From Kitasatospora sp. NBC_00315 (GTDB taxonomy: Bacteria; Actinomycetota; Actinomycetes; Streptomycetales; Streptomycetaceae): a DNA stretch of 64,000 nucleotides. Position 1 is the stretch's first letter. Every line of letters begins with the position of its first letter. The notes beneath the pieces are model-generated. The model saw only the letters and a list, made by a program, of their open reading frames with translations. It was not told where the DNA came from and searched no databases. Where the stretch lies: contig NZ_CP108025.1 of the NCBI RefSeq assembly GCF_041435095.1, forward strand, positions 2,108,001-2,172,000. Direction: 5' to 3'. Positions 18,099-26,379 of the stretch are shown in pieces. Both the position numbers and the translations under genes were made by a program.

Positions 18099-19106
18099 AT
18101 GAGTTACGACACTGCTGTTGCCGTCGATGTCCGGCGCACCCCTGAGCTCCCGCTCCTGGCGGCCGTCGACATCGGCGGCACCAAGATCGCCGGTGGCGTG
18201 GTGGACACGGAGGGCACCCTGCTCCACCGCGTCCGGCTGCCCACCCCCGCCCACGGCAGCGCCCGAGAGCTGATGGGGGCCGTCAGCCACGTCCTCGATC
18301 TCCTGGCGCAGCACCCCACCTGGGCCTCGGTACGCGCCGTGGGCGTCGGCAGCGCCGGACCGGTCGACATCGGGGCCGGCACCGTGAGCCCGGTGAACAT
18401 CCCCGCCTGGCGCGCCTTCCCGCTGCGCTCCGAGATCGCCGCGCACCGCGCGGTCGGGGACCTGCCCGTGGTCCTCGGCGGTGACGCGGTGGCGATGACC
18501 GCGGCCGAGCACTGGCAGGGCGCCGCCCGTCACTACCGCAACGCACTCTGTCTGGTGGTCTCCACCGGCGTCGGCGCCGGTCTGATCATCGACGGCCGAC
18601 TGCACACCGGCACCACCGGCAACGCCGGCCACCTCGGCCACATCAGCGTGGACTTCGCCGGCCCGCCCTGCCCCTGCGGTTCACGCGGCTGCCTGGAAGG
18701 CTTCGCCAGCGGCACCGCCATCGCCCGCACCGCCGCCGAGGCCGGCTGGCTCCCCGCGAACGGCGACACCTCCGCCGGCGCGGTCGCCGTCGCCGCGCGA
18801 GCCGGCGACCCGCTCGCCCTGCACGCCTACGACCGCGCCGCCCGGGCACTCGCCGCCGGCATCGCCGCCACGGCCTCCCTGGTCGAGATCGAGGCCGCCG
18901 TCATCGGCGGCGGCGTCGCCCAGGCCGGAAGCGTCTTCTTCGACCCCCTGCGCAGACACCTCGCCGCGTACGCGACCCTGCCGTTCACGGCCGGCATCGT
19001 CGCCGTCCCGGCGCAGCTCGGCACCGACGCCGGCCTGGTCGGCGCGGCCGCGCTCGCCCGGCCCGCGCTCGCCCTGCGATCCGCCGGCGCCCCCGCCGTG
19101 TGCTGA
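18099..19106 (+). CDS. ROK-family sugar kinase
   Basis: A 335-aa kinase without a DNA-binding domain. AVDIGGTKIAGGVVD near residues 22-36 is the ATP phosphate-binding loop, STGVGAGLIIDG the second phosphate motif, GHLGHISVDF the sugar-binding region, and CPCGSRGCLEGF near 189-200 the zinc-binding ROK signature. ROK kinases phosphorylate glucose, mannose, N-acetylmannosamine or related sugars. Placed beside manA and a beta-mannosidase, a mannokinase or broad hexokinase role is likely but not provable from motifs. ATG at 18099 has GGAG 8 nt upstream. It is transcribed away from the importer operon from a shared control region. Confidence 0.88.
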   Translation: MSYDTAVAVDVRRTPELPLLAAVDIGGTKIAGGVVDTEGTLLHRVRLPTPAHGSARELMGAVSHVLDLLAQHPTWASVRAVGVGSAGPVDIGAGTVSPVNIPAWRAFPLRSEIAAHRAVGDLPVVLGGDAVAMTAAEHWQGAARHYRNALCLVVSTGVGAGLIIDGRLHTGTTGNAGHLGHISVDFAGPPCPCGSRGCLEGFASGTAIARTAAEAGWLPANGDTSAGAVAVAARAGDPLALHAYDRAARALAAGIAATASLVEIEAAVIGGGVAQAGSVFFDPLRRHLAAYATLPFTAGIVAVPAQLGTDAGLVGAAALARPALALRSAGAPAVC

Positions 19107-19116
19107 TCCTCCGAGC

Positions 19117-19160
19117 GGCGGGGCCCGGCTGCCCGGGGTCACGGGGAGCCGGGCCCCGCC
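19117..19160. terminator. Bidirectional terminator hairpin
   Basis: A perfect 14-bp stem, GGCGGGGCCCGGCT at 19117-19130 with its complement at 19147-19160, around a 16-nt loop. It sits between the convergent ROK kinase and antiporter genes and probably ends both transcripts. Confidence 0.8.
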
Positions 19161-19197
19161 GTGGGCGACGCGGACCGCAGGCCGGCCGGGCGCGGCG

Positions 19198-20997
19198 CTA
19201 TCCGACCGCTTCCGGGGTCTGGCCCCGGTGCGGTCGCGCCCCGGCGCCGGCCGGGCCGAGCAGGACATGGAGGACGGGCCCGGCGCCGCTCGACCGGGAC
19301 GGCCCGGGTGCGGGAACGAGCCTGCCGTCGGGCTCGACGGTGAACAGGAGGTCGTGTCCGGGCGGGATCCCGGCCGTGGCCGGGCGGGCCTCGATCCGGG
19401 CGCCTTCGCGGAACCTGTCGGCGAGCACCTCCCCGGTCAGCCCGGCCCCGAAGAGCAGACCCGCACCGGGAGCGGCCACCGCGCCGTGCTCCAGCGGCTC
19501 GGCCGGGGTCAGCCGGTGCACCGACCGGCCCTCCCCGTCCTGCAGGAGGGCCGAGAGCAGCGCGTTGAAGTCGTCGTCCGCGGTGAGCAGGTAGACGGCG
19601 GTCACGCTCTCGCGTTCGGCGCCCTCCCCGCTCGCGCACTCCATCAGCTCGCCCTGCGCCAGCTCCAGGCCCGCCGCGGTGATCCGCTCGCGCTGCGCGG
19701 TGCGTCCGGCCCACATCAGCGTGTCCAGACCCGCCGATCGCAGCGCGCGGCCGAGCTCCACCACCCACGGCTCCCCGCCCACCAGCAGCGGTCTGGAGCG
19801 CGCGGCGCGCACCACGCCCAGCCGCCGGGCCACCGGTGCGGCGGTGAGTCCGTAGAGGGTGACGGTGGCGACGATGACCAGGAAGGTGGCGGGCAGGATC
19901 TTGACGGCGCCGTCGACGCCTGCCGTGGCGAGTTCGCCCGAGAAGGTGGCCGCGGTCGACGCGGCGACGATGCCGCGCGGTGCCATCCAGCCCAGGAACG
20001 CCCGCTCGCCGTGGGAGAGGTCGGTCCCCAGCGTGGAGAGCCATGCCACCAGGGGCCGGGCGACGAGCACCAGCACGGCGACCAGGCCCAGGCCCGGCAG
20101 CAGGACGGGCCGCAGCGCGGCCCAGGTGACGGTCGAGGAGATCGAGACGAAGAGGACGGCGACCACCAGAGAGACCAGCGCCTCGAAGAACGGCCTCCGG
20201 ATGGCCAGTTCGAAGGCCGGCAGGGTGGCGACCGCGACGCCCATGACGATCGCCGCGATCAACCCGGTGTCGTCACGGATCGCGTCACAGGCGGCGGCGA
20301 CCCCGATCACGGCCGCCAACTGGGTGGTCGTCCCGAGGATCTCGCCGAGCCGCATCCGCACCAGCAGCCACCAGAGCAGGGCCGCGCCGACCGCGCCGCC
20401 GAGCAGCCCGACACCGACGCTGGCGAGGAACTGCAGGCTGCCCGTCCCGAGCCCGTGCCTCTGGTCGCTGATCAGCGCGTGGAAGACCAGCGCCCCGGCG
20501 ATGCCGCCGACCGCGTCGATCAGGGAGCCCTCCCAGAGCAGGATCCGCTGGAGCCGCTCACCCGGCCGTACGAAGTTCAGCAGCGGCCCGACCACGGTCG
20601 GCCCGGAGACCACGAGGATCACACCGAGCATCGCCGCCGCCGCACCCGAGACGCCGAGCAGGGGGGCCGCCGCGAAGGCACCGATCGGGGCGGTCAGCAG
20701 CGCGCCGACCCACACCAGCCGGTGCACCGTCCGGCGGGTGTCACCGCGCAGTTGCCGCAGGTCGAGGCCGAGCCCGGCGTCGTAGAGGATCACCGCCACG
20801 GCCAGCGACACCAGCGGGGAGAAGGCCGGTCCCAGGATGCGGTCCGGGTGAATGTCGTCGGTGATCGCGCCCGCCGCGAACCCCAGCGGCAGCAGCACGA
20901 TGATCGCCGGGATCCGCAGCCAGGTCGCGAGGACCTGCCCCCCGACGGCCAGGGTCACGAGCAGGCCCACGCCGATGAGAATCTGCTCCGAGGTCAC
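19198..20997 (-). CDS. Cation/proton antiporter, CPA family, with cytoplasmic C-terminal domain
   Basis: A 599-aa membrane protein. About 12-13 hydrophobic helices fill residues 1-400, with LYDAGLGLDL, VSGPTVVGPLL and WEGSLIDAVGGIAG, the conserved helix segments of Na+(K+)/H+ antiporters of the CPA1/NhaP class. The remaining 200 residues are cytoplasmic, with a Rossmann-like part (LLVGGEPWVVELGRALRSAGL) resembling the TrkA/RCK nucleotide-binding domains that gate such transporters. GTG at 20997 was chosen because GAAGGAC lies upstream at about 9 nt and the first helix starts at once. It probably exchanges monovalent cations for protons; the ion cannot be read from sequence. Confidence 0.87.
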   Translation of the reverse strand: MTSEQILIGVGLLVTLAVGGQVLATWLRIPAIIVLLPLGFAAGAITDDIHPDRILGPAFSPLVSLAVAVILYDAGLGLDLRQLRGDTRRTVHRLVWVGALLTAPIGAFAAAPLLGVSGAAAAMLGVILVVSGPTVVGPLLNFVRPGERLQRILLWEGSLIDAVGGIAGALVFHALISDQRHGLGTGSLQFLASVGVGLLGGAVGAALLWWLLVRMRLGEILGTTTQLAAVIGVAAACDAIRDDTGLIAAIVMGVAVATLPAFELAIRRPFFEALVSLVVAVLFVSISSTVTWAALRPVLLPGLGLVAVLVLVARPLVAWLSTLGTDLSHGERAFLGWMAPRGIVAASTAATFSGELATAGVDGAVKILPATFLVIVATVTLYGLTAAPVARRLGVVRAARSRPLLVGGEPWVVELGRALRSAGLDTLMWAGRTAQRERITAAGLELAQGELMECASGEGAERESVTAVYLLTADDDFNALLSALLQDGEGRSVHRLTPAEPLEHGAVAAPGAGLLFGAGLTGEVLADRFREGARIEARPATAGIPPGHDLLFTVEPDGRLVPAPGPSRSSGAGPVLHVLLGPAGAGARPHRGQTPEAVG

Positions 20998-21138
20998 GCG
21001 TGACAGTCCTTCGGTCGGTGGTGCGGGAGGCCGGCGACGGCGAGCAGCGGACCGGCCCGATCGCGATCGCGGCGGCGGGCGGGGGCGGCGGGGCCGCCGA
21101 CGACGGACGCCCCGGGCCGGCCCCGGGGGGATCGCGGA

Positions 21139-21176
21139 GCGTGCCCGGCCGCCCCGGCGGGGGCGGCCGGGCACGC
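21139..21176 (-). terminator. Strong terminator hairpin
   Basis: A perfect 17-bp stem, arms 21139-21155 and 21160-21176, with a 4-nt loop. It lies about 100 bp after the stop of the SHOCT gene on the reverse strand and upstream of the antiporter, so it probably separates the two transcription units. Confidence 0.75.
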
Positions 21177-21274
21177 GGTACCCGCGGCTGCCGCGCGCGG
21201 GGGCGCCCGGAGGCCCGGCGCGGCGGCGCCCGACGGCGTGCCCGCCCGCTCGGGGCGAACCCGTCCCCGAGTGC

Positions 21275-21610
21275 TCAGGAGTTGAGGACCCGGGCCTTCT
21301 CCGCGGCGAACTCCTCGTCGGTCAGCAGGCCGTTCGCCTTCAGTTCGGCGAGCTTGGCGAGCTTGTCGATACGGTCGTCGCCACCCGCCGCGACGGGCGC
21401 CGCGACGGTCTGGGCCTGCTGGGCCGCCACCTGGGCGGCCGCCTGGTCGACCAGGGCCTGTTGCTGGGCCTGGGCGGCCTGCTCCTGCTGGGCGGAGCGC
21501 TGGGCCGAACCGCGCTGCATGCTCCCGGAGACGGCGGTGGCCGTTCCCGCCACCACGGCGGTACGGGCCATCGTGCCCAGCAGGCCGGGCCTTCCTGCGC
21601 GTCGACGCAT
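21275..21610 (-). CDS. SHOCT-domain protein
   Basis: A 111-aa protein. The N-terminus is basic with a short hydrophobic stretch (ARTAVVAGTATAV), the middle is rich in Gln and Ala (about residues 34-70, likely coiled coil), and the C-terminal 30 residues (IDKLAKLAELKANGLLTDEEFAAEK and on) are a SHOCT domain, a short helical oligomerisation module. It starts 5 bp after the stop of the DUF6325 gene, so the two are one operon; this pairing is common in actinobacteria. The molecular job is not known. Confidence 0.85.
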   Translation of the reverse strand: MRRRAGRPGLLGTMARTAVVAGTATAVSGSMQRGSAQRSAQQEQAAQAQQQALVDQAAAQVAAQQAQTVAAPVAAGGDDRIDKLAKLAELKANGLLTDEEFAAEKARVLNS

Positions 21611-21615
21611 GCTGA

Positions 21616-22059
21616 TCAGTCCTCCTGGTCGAGTGCGGCGATGGCCTGCACGACTTCCTCGCGCGGAACGCGCTCCAGCAGGAGCACCTGCCCGTGGGAG
21701 GCACGCAACGCCGACGCCAGCCGGGCGGCCCAGGTGTTCTCCCAGACCACCACCAACGCCGACGACTCCGGTTCGAGCCCGGCGGCGGCAGCGGCGAGGT
21801 CCTCGTCGCTCAGCAGGTCGAACTCGGCCTGGGTGACCCGGTCGAACGCGGCGGCCACCTCGGAGTCGGCGACCTCCACCACGGAGAGCGAACCGTCGCG
21901 CTCCTTGCGGACGAACGTGAGGTCGAGGATCCGGACCGTCCCGTTGTCCTGCAGTTCCAGCAGCGCCGGCGCGACCTCACCGCTGAAGCGGTTGCCGTCG
22001 AACGCGACCACGGCGACGTCCACCGGACCGACCGTGTCGGCCGTGAGACCTCTGGGCAC
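21616..22059 (-). CDS. DUF6325 family protein
   Basis: A 147-aa small soluble protein. VDVAVVAFDGNRFSGEVAPAL near the start, then GTVRILDLTFVRKERDGS and a C-terminal WENTWAARLASALR region, match the DUF6325 family, whose function is unknown. Family members usually precede a SHOCT-domain gene, as here. An AT-richer stretch (22080-22110) before the ATG contains the probable promoter. Confidence 0.82.
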   Translation of the reverse strand: MPRGLTADTVGPVDVAVVAFDGNRFSGEVAPALLELQDNGTVRILDLTFVRKERDGSLSVVEVADSEVAAAFDRVTQAEFDLLSDEDLAAAAAGLEPESSALVVVWENTWAARLASALRASHGQVLLLERVPREEVVQAIAALDQED

Positions 22060-22394
22060 GCCCCCACCTACCTTCTCTGATCACTGCCATCATCTTGCAA
22101 AAGTGAACATATCGGACAAATACCCGGCCGGGCGGCAGTCGCCGTACGCGTGTCGTCCGCCGGCCCGCGATGCGCGCGGGCCCGCCCGTGGGGCGGCTCG
22201 GGGCGGACCGCGGGCACCACCCGTGCTGTGCGCCGCGGGGACGACACGTCGACGTACGAGGTTCATCCGGCGGTCACCCCGGATCGGCACAGTGGCGCCG
22301 TTCGAATCCGTCACCGACAGCCTCACCCTGCGCCGTCGCGAGACCTCGGCCTCGGCGACGTCCCACGTTCGCCCCGCTGAAAGGCAGCCCGCCC
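22060..22394. other. Divergent intergenic region
   Basis: No gene is seen in this 335 bp. About 22085-22125 is AT-rich for this genome (TTGCAAAAGTGAACATATCG) and probably holds the DUF6325 promoter. The rest is GC-rich without a clear repeat or RNA fold. Confidence 0.45.
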
Positions 22395-24599
22395 ATGAAC
22401 GGCAGACTCCCCCGGACCATCCGGCGCAGCGTCCGCCCCGCGTCCGCCCGTACGGGCCGCGGCGCCACCGTCGGAGGGGCTCTCGCCGGCGCCCTCGTAC
22501 TCGGCGCGCTCGTCGTCCCGGTCGTTCTCCCGGCCGCTGCCGGCGCGACCACCACCGCCGCGTTCGCCGCGGGCGACGTGGTCGTCTACCGCGTCGGCGA
22601 CGGCAACGCCTCCCTGAGCGACAACGCCGCGCCCGTCTTCCTCGACGAGTACGGCCCCGCCGGCGCCCTGGTCCGCTCCATCGCCCTGCCCACCGCCGAC
22701 AGCGGCAGTACCCACGAGCTGACGGCCTCCGGGAGCGCCGCCTCGGAGGGGCACATCACGCTCTCCGCCGACGGCCGCTACCTGACCGCCCCCGGCTACC
22801 ACAAGCCGGTCGGCACGGACGGCGTCGCCACCACGGACGACGTCACCGTGGTCCGGGTCGGCGCCGACGGCGCCGTGGACACCTCGACGATGCTGAACGA
22901 GTTCGCCGACGACAACAACGTCCGCGGCGCCGCCTCCACCGACGGCACCCGCATCTGGGTCTCCGGCGCCGCCGGCGGGATCGGGTACACCACCCTCGGC
23001 TCGGACACCTTCACGCGGCTCACGGACAGGAACGTGCGCGAGGTCCAGGTCGTGGACGGCCGGCTGTACGCCTCCTCCGACAAGGACGGCATCGGCGTCT
23101 CCACGGTGGGCGACGGTACGCCGAGCACCTCCGGCCAGAGCCTGACCAACCTCCCGGGCAGCCCCGAGAGCAGCGGCGACCCGTACGACTACGTCCTGCT
23201 CAACCTCTCCGGCGGCACCACCCCCGACACGCTGTACGTCGCGGACGGCAGCGCCGGGAAGATCAACAAGTTCGGCCTGGTCGGCGGCGTCTGGAAGGCC
23301 GAGGGCGGCAAGAGCGTCGCCGACGTCGTGGGCCTCACCGGCTCGGTCACCAACGGCCAGGCCCGCCTGTACGCGACGGGCAGCGGCTCGTCCGGCACCA
23401 GCGGCACGCTCTCCACGGTGACCGACACCGCCGGCGCGGGCGCCACCATGTCCGGCTCGGTGACGACGCTGGCCACGGCGGGCTCGAAGAAGGCCTTCCG
23501 CGGCGTCGCCCTCGCCCCGGCCGGCGGCGGCACCCCCAGCCCCACCCCGAGCGCCTCGGCGAGCGCCACGCCCAGCAGCTCGCCCAGCCCCTCCCCCAGC
23601 AGCAGCGCCGGCACCAGCGCCCCGGCCTCGCCGAGCGCGAGCAGCAGTCCCAGCTCCTCGGCCTCCACCAACCCGCTCACCCCGGTGGCCTGGCCCGGCA
23701 GCAGCTCCATCGCCACCGCCGACGGCTCCGACGTCTTCGGCGAGGACCTCAGCGGCCTGTACCAGGAGGGCGGTGTGCTCTGGGGGGCGCAGAACAGCGG
23801 CAAGCTGTGGCGTCTGGTCCCGAACGGCTCCGGCAGCTGGAAGCCCGACACCGCCAACGGCTGGACCTCCGGCAAGTCCCTGAAGTTCCCGGGCGGCTCC
23901 GGCACCCCGGACAGTGAGGGGGTCACCCTCACCGGCGCGGGCTCGGCGGGCGGCGTGTTCGTCGCGAGCGAGCGCAACGGCGACGCCTCCGGCACCAGCC
24001 GGCTGTCCGTGCTGCGCTACGACGTCTCCGGGACGGCCTCCGCACTGACCGCCACGAAGGAGTGGAACCTCACCTCCAACCTGCCGTCCGTCGGGTCCAA
24101 CCTCGGCTTCGAGGCCGTCACGTGGGTCCCCGACGGCTCCCTGACCGCCGCCGCTTTCAAGGACGAGTCGACCGGCGCGGCCTACAACCCGAGCGGGTAC
24201 GGCGCGCACACCGGCGGCGTCTTCTTCCTCGGCGTCGAGGGCACCGGCATGGTGTACGGCTACGTGCTGCAGGACTCCGGCACCTTCACCCGGGTCGCCT
24301 CGATCAGCAGCGGGATGGCCGGCGTCATGGAGCTGCAGTGGGAGCCGCAGACCTCGCGCCTGTGGGTCGTCTGCGACGACACCTGCGGCGGCCAGCACCG
24401 GACGATGAAGATCAACTCCTCCGGCGCCTTCGCGATCACCGCCGTCTACAACCGGCCCGGCGGCATGCCGAACATCAACAACGAGGGCTTCTCGGTGGCC
24501 GGCGCCGACGAGTGCGTGAGCGGCTCGAAGCCGGTGTACTGGTCCGACGACAGCAACACCGGCGGCCACGCCATCCGCAGGGGCACCATCACCTGCTGA
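22395..24599 (+). CDS. Secreted two-domain beta-propeller-like protein of unknown function
   Basis: A 734-aa exported protein. ATG at 22395 starts a typical signal peptide: Arg-rich start, hydrophobic core (ALVLGALVVPVVLPAA) and AGAT/AFA cleavage region near 45-50. Residues 55-375 have repeated short strands with GAD/TDG turns, like a beta-propeller. A Pro/Ser/Thr linker (375-430) then joins a second domain (435-734) with SSIATADGSDVFGEDLSGL, GFEAVTWVPDGS and GMAGVMELQWEPQTSRLWVVCDD, resembling the phytase-like/esterase-like propeller class. The last domain holds paired Cys residues (CDDTC and a terminal Cys). I cannot assign a substrate. It sits upstream of a secreted pectate lyase. Confidence 0.75.
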   Translation: MNGRLPRTIRRSVRPASARTGRGATVGGALAGALVLGALVVPVVLPAAAGATTTAAFAAGDVVVYRVGDGNASLSDNAAPVFLDEYGPAGALVRSIALPTADSGSTHELTASGSAASEGHITLSADGRYLTAPGYHKPVGTDGVATTDDVTVVRVGADGAVDTSTMLNEFADDNNVRGAASTDGTRIWVSGAAGGIGYTTLGSDTFTRLTDRNVREVQVVDGRLYASSDKDGIGVSTVGDGTPSTSGQSLTNLPGSPESSGDPYDYVLLNLSGGTTPDTLYVADGSAGKINKFGLVGGVWKAEGGKSVADVVGLTGSVTNGQARLYATGSGSSGTSGTLSTVTDTAGAGATMSGSVTTLATAGSKKAFRGVALAPAGGGTPSPTPSASASATPSSSPSPSPSSSAGTSAPASPSASSSPSSSASTNPLTPVAWPGSSSIATADGSDVFGEDLSGLYQEGGVLWGAQNSGKLWRLVPNGSGSWKPDTANGWTSGKSLKFPGGSGTPDSEGVTLTGAGSAGGVFVASERNGDASGTSRLSVLRYDVSGTASALTATKEWNLTSNLPSVGSNLGFEAVTWVPDGSLTAAAFKDESTGAAYNPSGYGAHTGGVFFLGVEGTGMVYGYVLQDSGTFTRVASISSGMAGVMELQWEPQTSRLWVVCDDTCGGQHRTMKINSSGAFAITAVYNRPGGMPNINNEGFSVAGADECVSGSKPVYWSDDSNTGGHAIRRGTITC

Positions 24600-24794
24600 T
24601 CCGGCCGGGGACGGGGCGGGCGGGAGCGGCAACCGGGTGCTCCGATCGCACCACCGCCCGGACCGGGCCGAACAGGGCGGGTCGCGGCGCGTTCGGAATC
24701 TTTCCTCCGGCACGGCAACCTTTCCGCGCGCGGCGGCGACCTGGGAAGGAGCGGCCCGGCCGGCGGATCGACACGGTCCTCGGCGGCGCGCTCG

Positions 24795-24820
24795 GGAGGC
24801 TCCCGGATCCGGGAGCCTCC
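24795..24820. terminator. 26-bp perfect palindrome before the pectate lyase gene
   Basis: GGAGGCTCCCGGA and its exact complement abut, forming a stem of up to 11-13 bp. It lies 196 bp after the preceding stop and 38 bp before the lyase start. It could terminate the upstream transcript or act as an operator or attenuator for the lyase; position alone does not decide. Confidence 0.5.
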
Positions 24821-24857
24821 GCTCCCCGATCCCCGCACCCGTTAGGAACTGTGAGAC

Positions 24858-26237
24858 GTGAGCAAGCGAGCCATACGCCCCAGGCGCGGACGAATCATCG
24901 CACTCGGCTCTGCCGCCGCCCTGGCGGCCGCAGCCACGATCGGCGGCCTGTGGGCGAACGCGAGCGCGGCCGCCCCCGCCCCGGCGGCGGGGGTCTACAC
25001 GCTGGCCAACGGCGCGAGCGGCCTGTGCCTCGACGTACCGGGCGGCAGCGGCGCGGACGGCGTCCAGCTCGTGCAGGGCGCCTGCGGCAGCGGTGCACGG
25101 GCCTGGCGGCTGACCACCGCAGCCCACGGCTACACGCTGACGGCCGCCGGGAGCGGCACGTGCGTCGGGGTACGCGAGGCGAGGACGGGAGCGGGCGCGG
25201 CGGTGCAGCAGGAGACCTGCGCCACCGGCTCGGCCGCGCAGACCTGGACGGTCACGGCCGAGGACGGCGGCTACCGCCTCGTCAACGGCGGCAGCGGCAA
25301 GTGCCTGGCGGTCAAGGACGGCTCGGCGGCGTCCGGCGCGCCGGTGCAGCAGAACTCCTGCGACTCGGCGCCCGCCAAGCGATGGACGTTCAAGGCGGTC
25401 GGCGCCACCGCGACGCCGCCCCCGAGCCCCGTCGCGAGCCCGACCGCGAGCGCCGCCCCGACAGCCGGCGCCACCGCGACGACACCCACCACGGGGCCGA
25501 CCGCCACGGGGCCGACCGCCACCACCGACCCGTCCGCGCCGGCGCTCGCGCCGTGGCCCACGCCCACCGGCGCCGACGTACCGCTGACCAGTACGCAGAA
25601 GGTCGCCACGCTCTTCGACGGCGGCGGCCGGCGCTTCGTCGGCAAGGGCGCCCTCGGCACCGGCGGCCAGTCCGAGAGCCAGCCCGCCATGTTCGAACTC
25701 GCCGACGGCGCCGTCCTGCGGAACGTCGTCCTCGGCGATCCCGCCGCCGACGGAGTGCACTGCCAGGGCACCTGCACGCTGAAGAACGTCTGGTGGGAGA
25801 ACGTCGGCGAGGACGCCGCCACGCTCAAGGGCACCTCCCCCACCCAGGTGATGACCATCGACGGCGGTGGCGCCCGCGGCGCCGCGGACAAGGTGTTCCA
25901 GCACAACGGCCCCGGCACGATGATCATCAAGAACTTCCGGGTCGAGGACTTCGGCAAGCTCTACCGCTCCTGCGGCAACTGCGGCACCCAGTACACCCGC
26001 CATGTCGTGATCGACAACGTCCTGGCCACCGCACCGGGCAAGAAGATCGTCGGCATCAACGACAACCTCGGCGACACCGCCACGATCACCCGCCTCACCA
26101 TCGCCGGCGACACCGGCCACAAGATCACCGTCTGCCAGCGCTTCACCGGTGTCACCAGCGGCGAGCCGAAGGAATCCGGCAGCGGCCCCGACACCCACTG
26201 CCGCTACACGTCCGATGATGTGACCTACCGTCCGTAG
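24858..26237 (+). CDS. Secreted pectate lyase (PL3) with N-terminal ricin-type CBM13
   Basis: A 459-aa exported enzyme. GTG at 24858 follows TTAGGAA. The signal peptide is Arg-rich with an AALAAAATIGGLWA core. Residues 45-180 form a ricin-type beta-trefoil (CBM13) with three repeats, visible as SGLCLDVPGG, SGTCVGVREA and SGKCLAVKDG, each followed by an AQTW/AKRW end. A Thr/Pro/Ala linker (185-230) leads to a PL3 beta-helix: VATLFDGGGRRFVGKG, NVWWENVGEDAATLKG, KVFQHNGPGTMIIKNF, YRSCGNCGTQ, GINDNLGDTATI. PL3 lyases cleave polygalacturonate by beta-elimination with calcium. It is followed by a strong terminator. Confidence 0.93.
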   Translation: MSKRAIRPRRGRIIALGSAAALAAAATIGGLWANASAAAPAPAAGVYTLANGASGLCLDVPGGSGADGVQLVQGACGSGARAWRLTTAAHGYTLTAAGSGTCVGVREARTGAGAAVQQETCATGSAAQTWTVTAEDGGYRLVNGGSGKCLAVKDGSAASGAPVQQNSCDSAPAKRWTFKAVGATATPPPSPVASPTASAAPTAGATATTPTTGPTATGPTATTDPSAPALAPWPTPTGADVPLTSTQKVATLFDGGGRRFVGKGALGTGGQSESQPAMFELADGAVLRNVVLGDPAADGVHCQGTCTLKNVWWENVGEDAATLKGTSPTQVMTIDGGGARGAADKVFQHNGPGTMIIKNFRVEDFGKLYRSCGNCGTQYTRHVVIDNVLATAPGKKIVGINDNLGDTATITRLTIAGDTGHKITVCQRFTGVTSGEPKESGSGPDTHCRYTSDDVTYRP

Positions 26238-26248
26238 CTCCACCCGTC

Positions 26249-26289
26249 GTGCCCGTCCTCGGTCGCCCCGACCGGCCGAGGACGGGCAC
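26249..26289. terminator. Bidirectional terminator hairpin
   Basis: A perfect 14-bp stem, GTGCCCGTCCTCGG at 26249-26262 against CCGAGGACGGGCAC at 26276-26289, 11 bp after the pectate lyase stop and before the end of the convergent MFS gene. Confidence 0.82.
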
Positions 26290-26379
26290 CCCGGCGGCCG
26301 GGCCGCTGGGGAAGTGCCGCGGGAATGCCGCGGAGTGCCGGGCCCGGAGGCGGCGGCCACCGAGCCGCCTGCCGGCCCG

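Noticed and set aside
19228..21003. 591-codon forward frame opposite the antiporter
   Set aside because: Its product is rich in Gly, Arg, Gln and Pro without any domain, while the reverse frame is a clear membrane antiporter.
22323..26360. 1345-codon reverse frame opposite the secreted proteins
   Set aside because: Low-complexity antisense reading; both forward genes have signal peptides and recognisable domains.
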